64,000 nucleotides of DNA from Cavenderia fasciculata (taxonomy: Eukaryota > Evosea > Eumycetozoa > Acytosteliales > Cavenderiaceae). Of this stretch, positions 64,000 to 64,000 are shown in pieces (within the stretch, counting starts at the first letter, position 1; each line of letters starts with the position of its first letter). The position numbers were made by a program, and so were the translations under genes. The notes under the pieces are model-generated. The model did not search any database. It saw only the letters and a list, made by a program, of their open reading frames with translations, and was not told where the DNA came from. The stretch spans positions 930,674-994,673 of the forward strand of contig NW_004457729.1 of the NCBI RefSeq assembly GCF_000203815.1, given 5' to 3'.

Positions 64000-64000
64000 G

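Overview
The window is nuclear DNA of a dictyostelid social amoeba. Coding exons are AT-rich but less extreme than in Dictyostelium discoideum. Introns are short (about 50-130 bp), very AT-rich, and mostly begin GTATGT or GTAAG. Asn, Gln and Ser/Thr homopolymers are common, and several genes have dictyostelid architectures, above all a GbpD-type RasGEF with two cyclic-nucleotide-binding domains and a GRAM domain. Intermediate base composition suggests a genus such as Cavenderia or Heterostelium, but the species cannot be fixed from the sequence alone. Gene models below were built by hand from splice sites and reading-frame continuity. Where all exon joins were checked, they sum to whole codons.

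Layout. 1-2739 (-): 3'-truncated gene with an SGF11/ataxin-7-type zinc finger, an AT-hook and polyQ. 3700-5457 (+): the nucleoporin aladin. 5546-30972 (-): six head-to-tail copies of a large single-pass membrane protein (signal peptide, Cys-containing N-domain, LRR-like region, IPT/TIG-like domain, Thr-rich stalk, EGF-like domain, conserved membrane-proximal domain, TM, short basic tail). The fifth copy is broken by a deletion, an internal inversion and frameshifts. A small coiled-coil ORF sits between copies 2 and 3. 31191-32873 (-): ankyrin-type repeat protein. 33508-34596 (+): mitochondrial NFU1. 35443-36188 (+): secreted ML-domain lipid-binding protein. 36380-37290 (-): COQ4. 37743-38687 (+): TRIC-like cation channel. 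38960-41095 (-): nuclear protein with a forkhead-like winged helix. 41096-47097: a 6-kb gene-free stretch with microsatellites and perfect palindromes. 47098-51172 (+): gbpD. 51545-52612 (-): unrecognised conserved-looking protein. 52905-53902 (+): Cys-rich type I membrane protein. 54194-57828 (+): FACT subunit SPT16. 58238-59984 (+): TMEM104-like transporter. 60509-63493 (+): CH-IQ-DH-PH-PX Rho GEF. 63841-63999 (-): possible 3' end of another gene.

Most single-copy genes are housekeeping (chromatin: SAGA-type zinc finger, SPT16; mitochondria: NFU1, COQ4; nuclear pore: aladin) or signalling (gbpD toward Rap/Ras, the CH-DH-PH-PX protein toward Rho). The accessory part is the 25-kb receptor array. 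Its membrane-proximal half is almost identical between copies while the outer half is strongly divergent, the pattern expected of a diversifying surface-recognition or adhesion family kept partly uniform by gene conversion. That is the region most likely to hold something not yet described.
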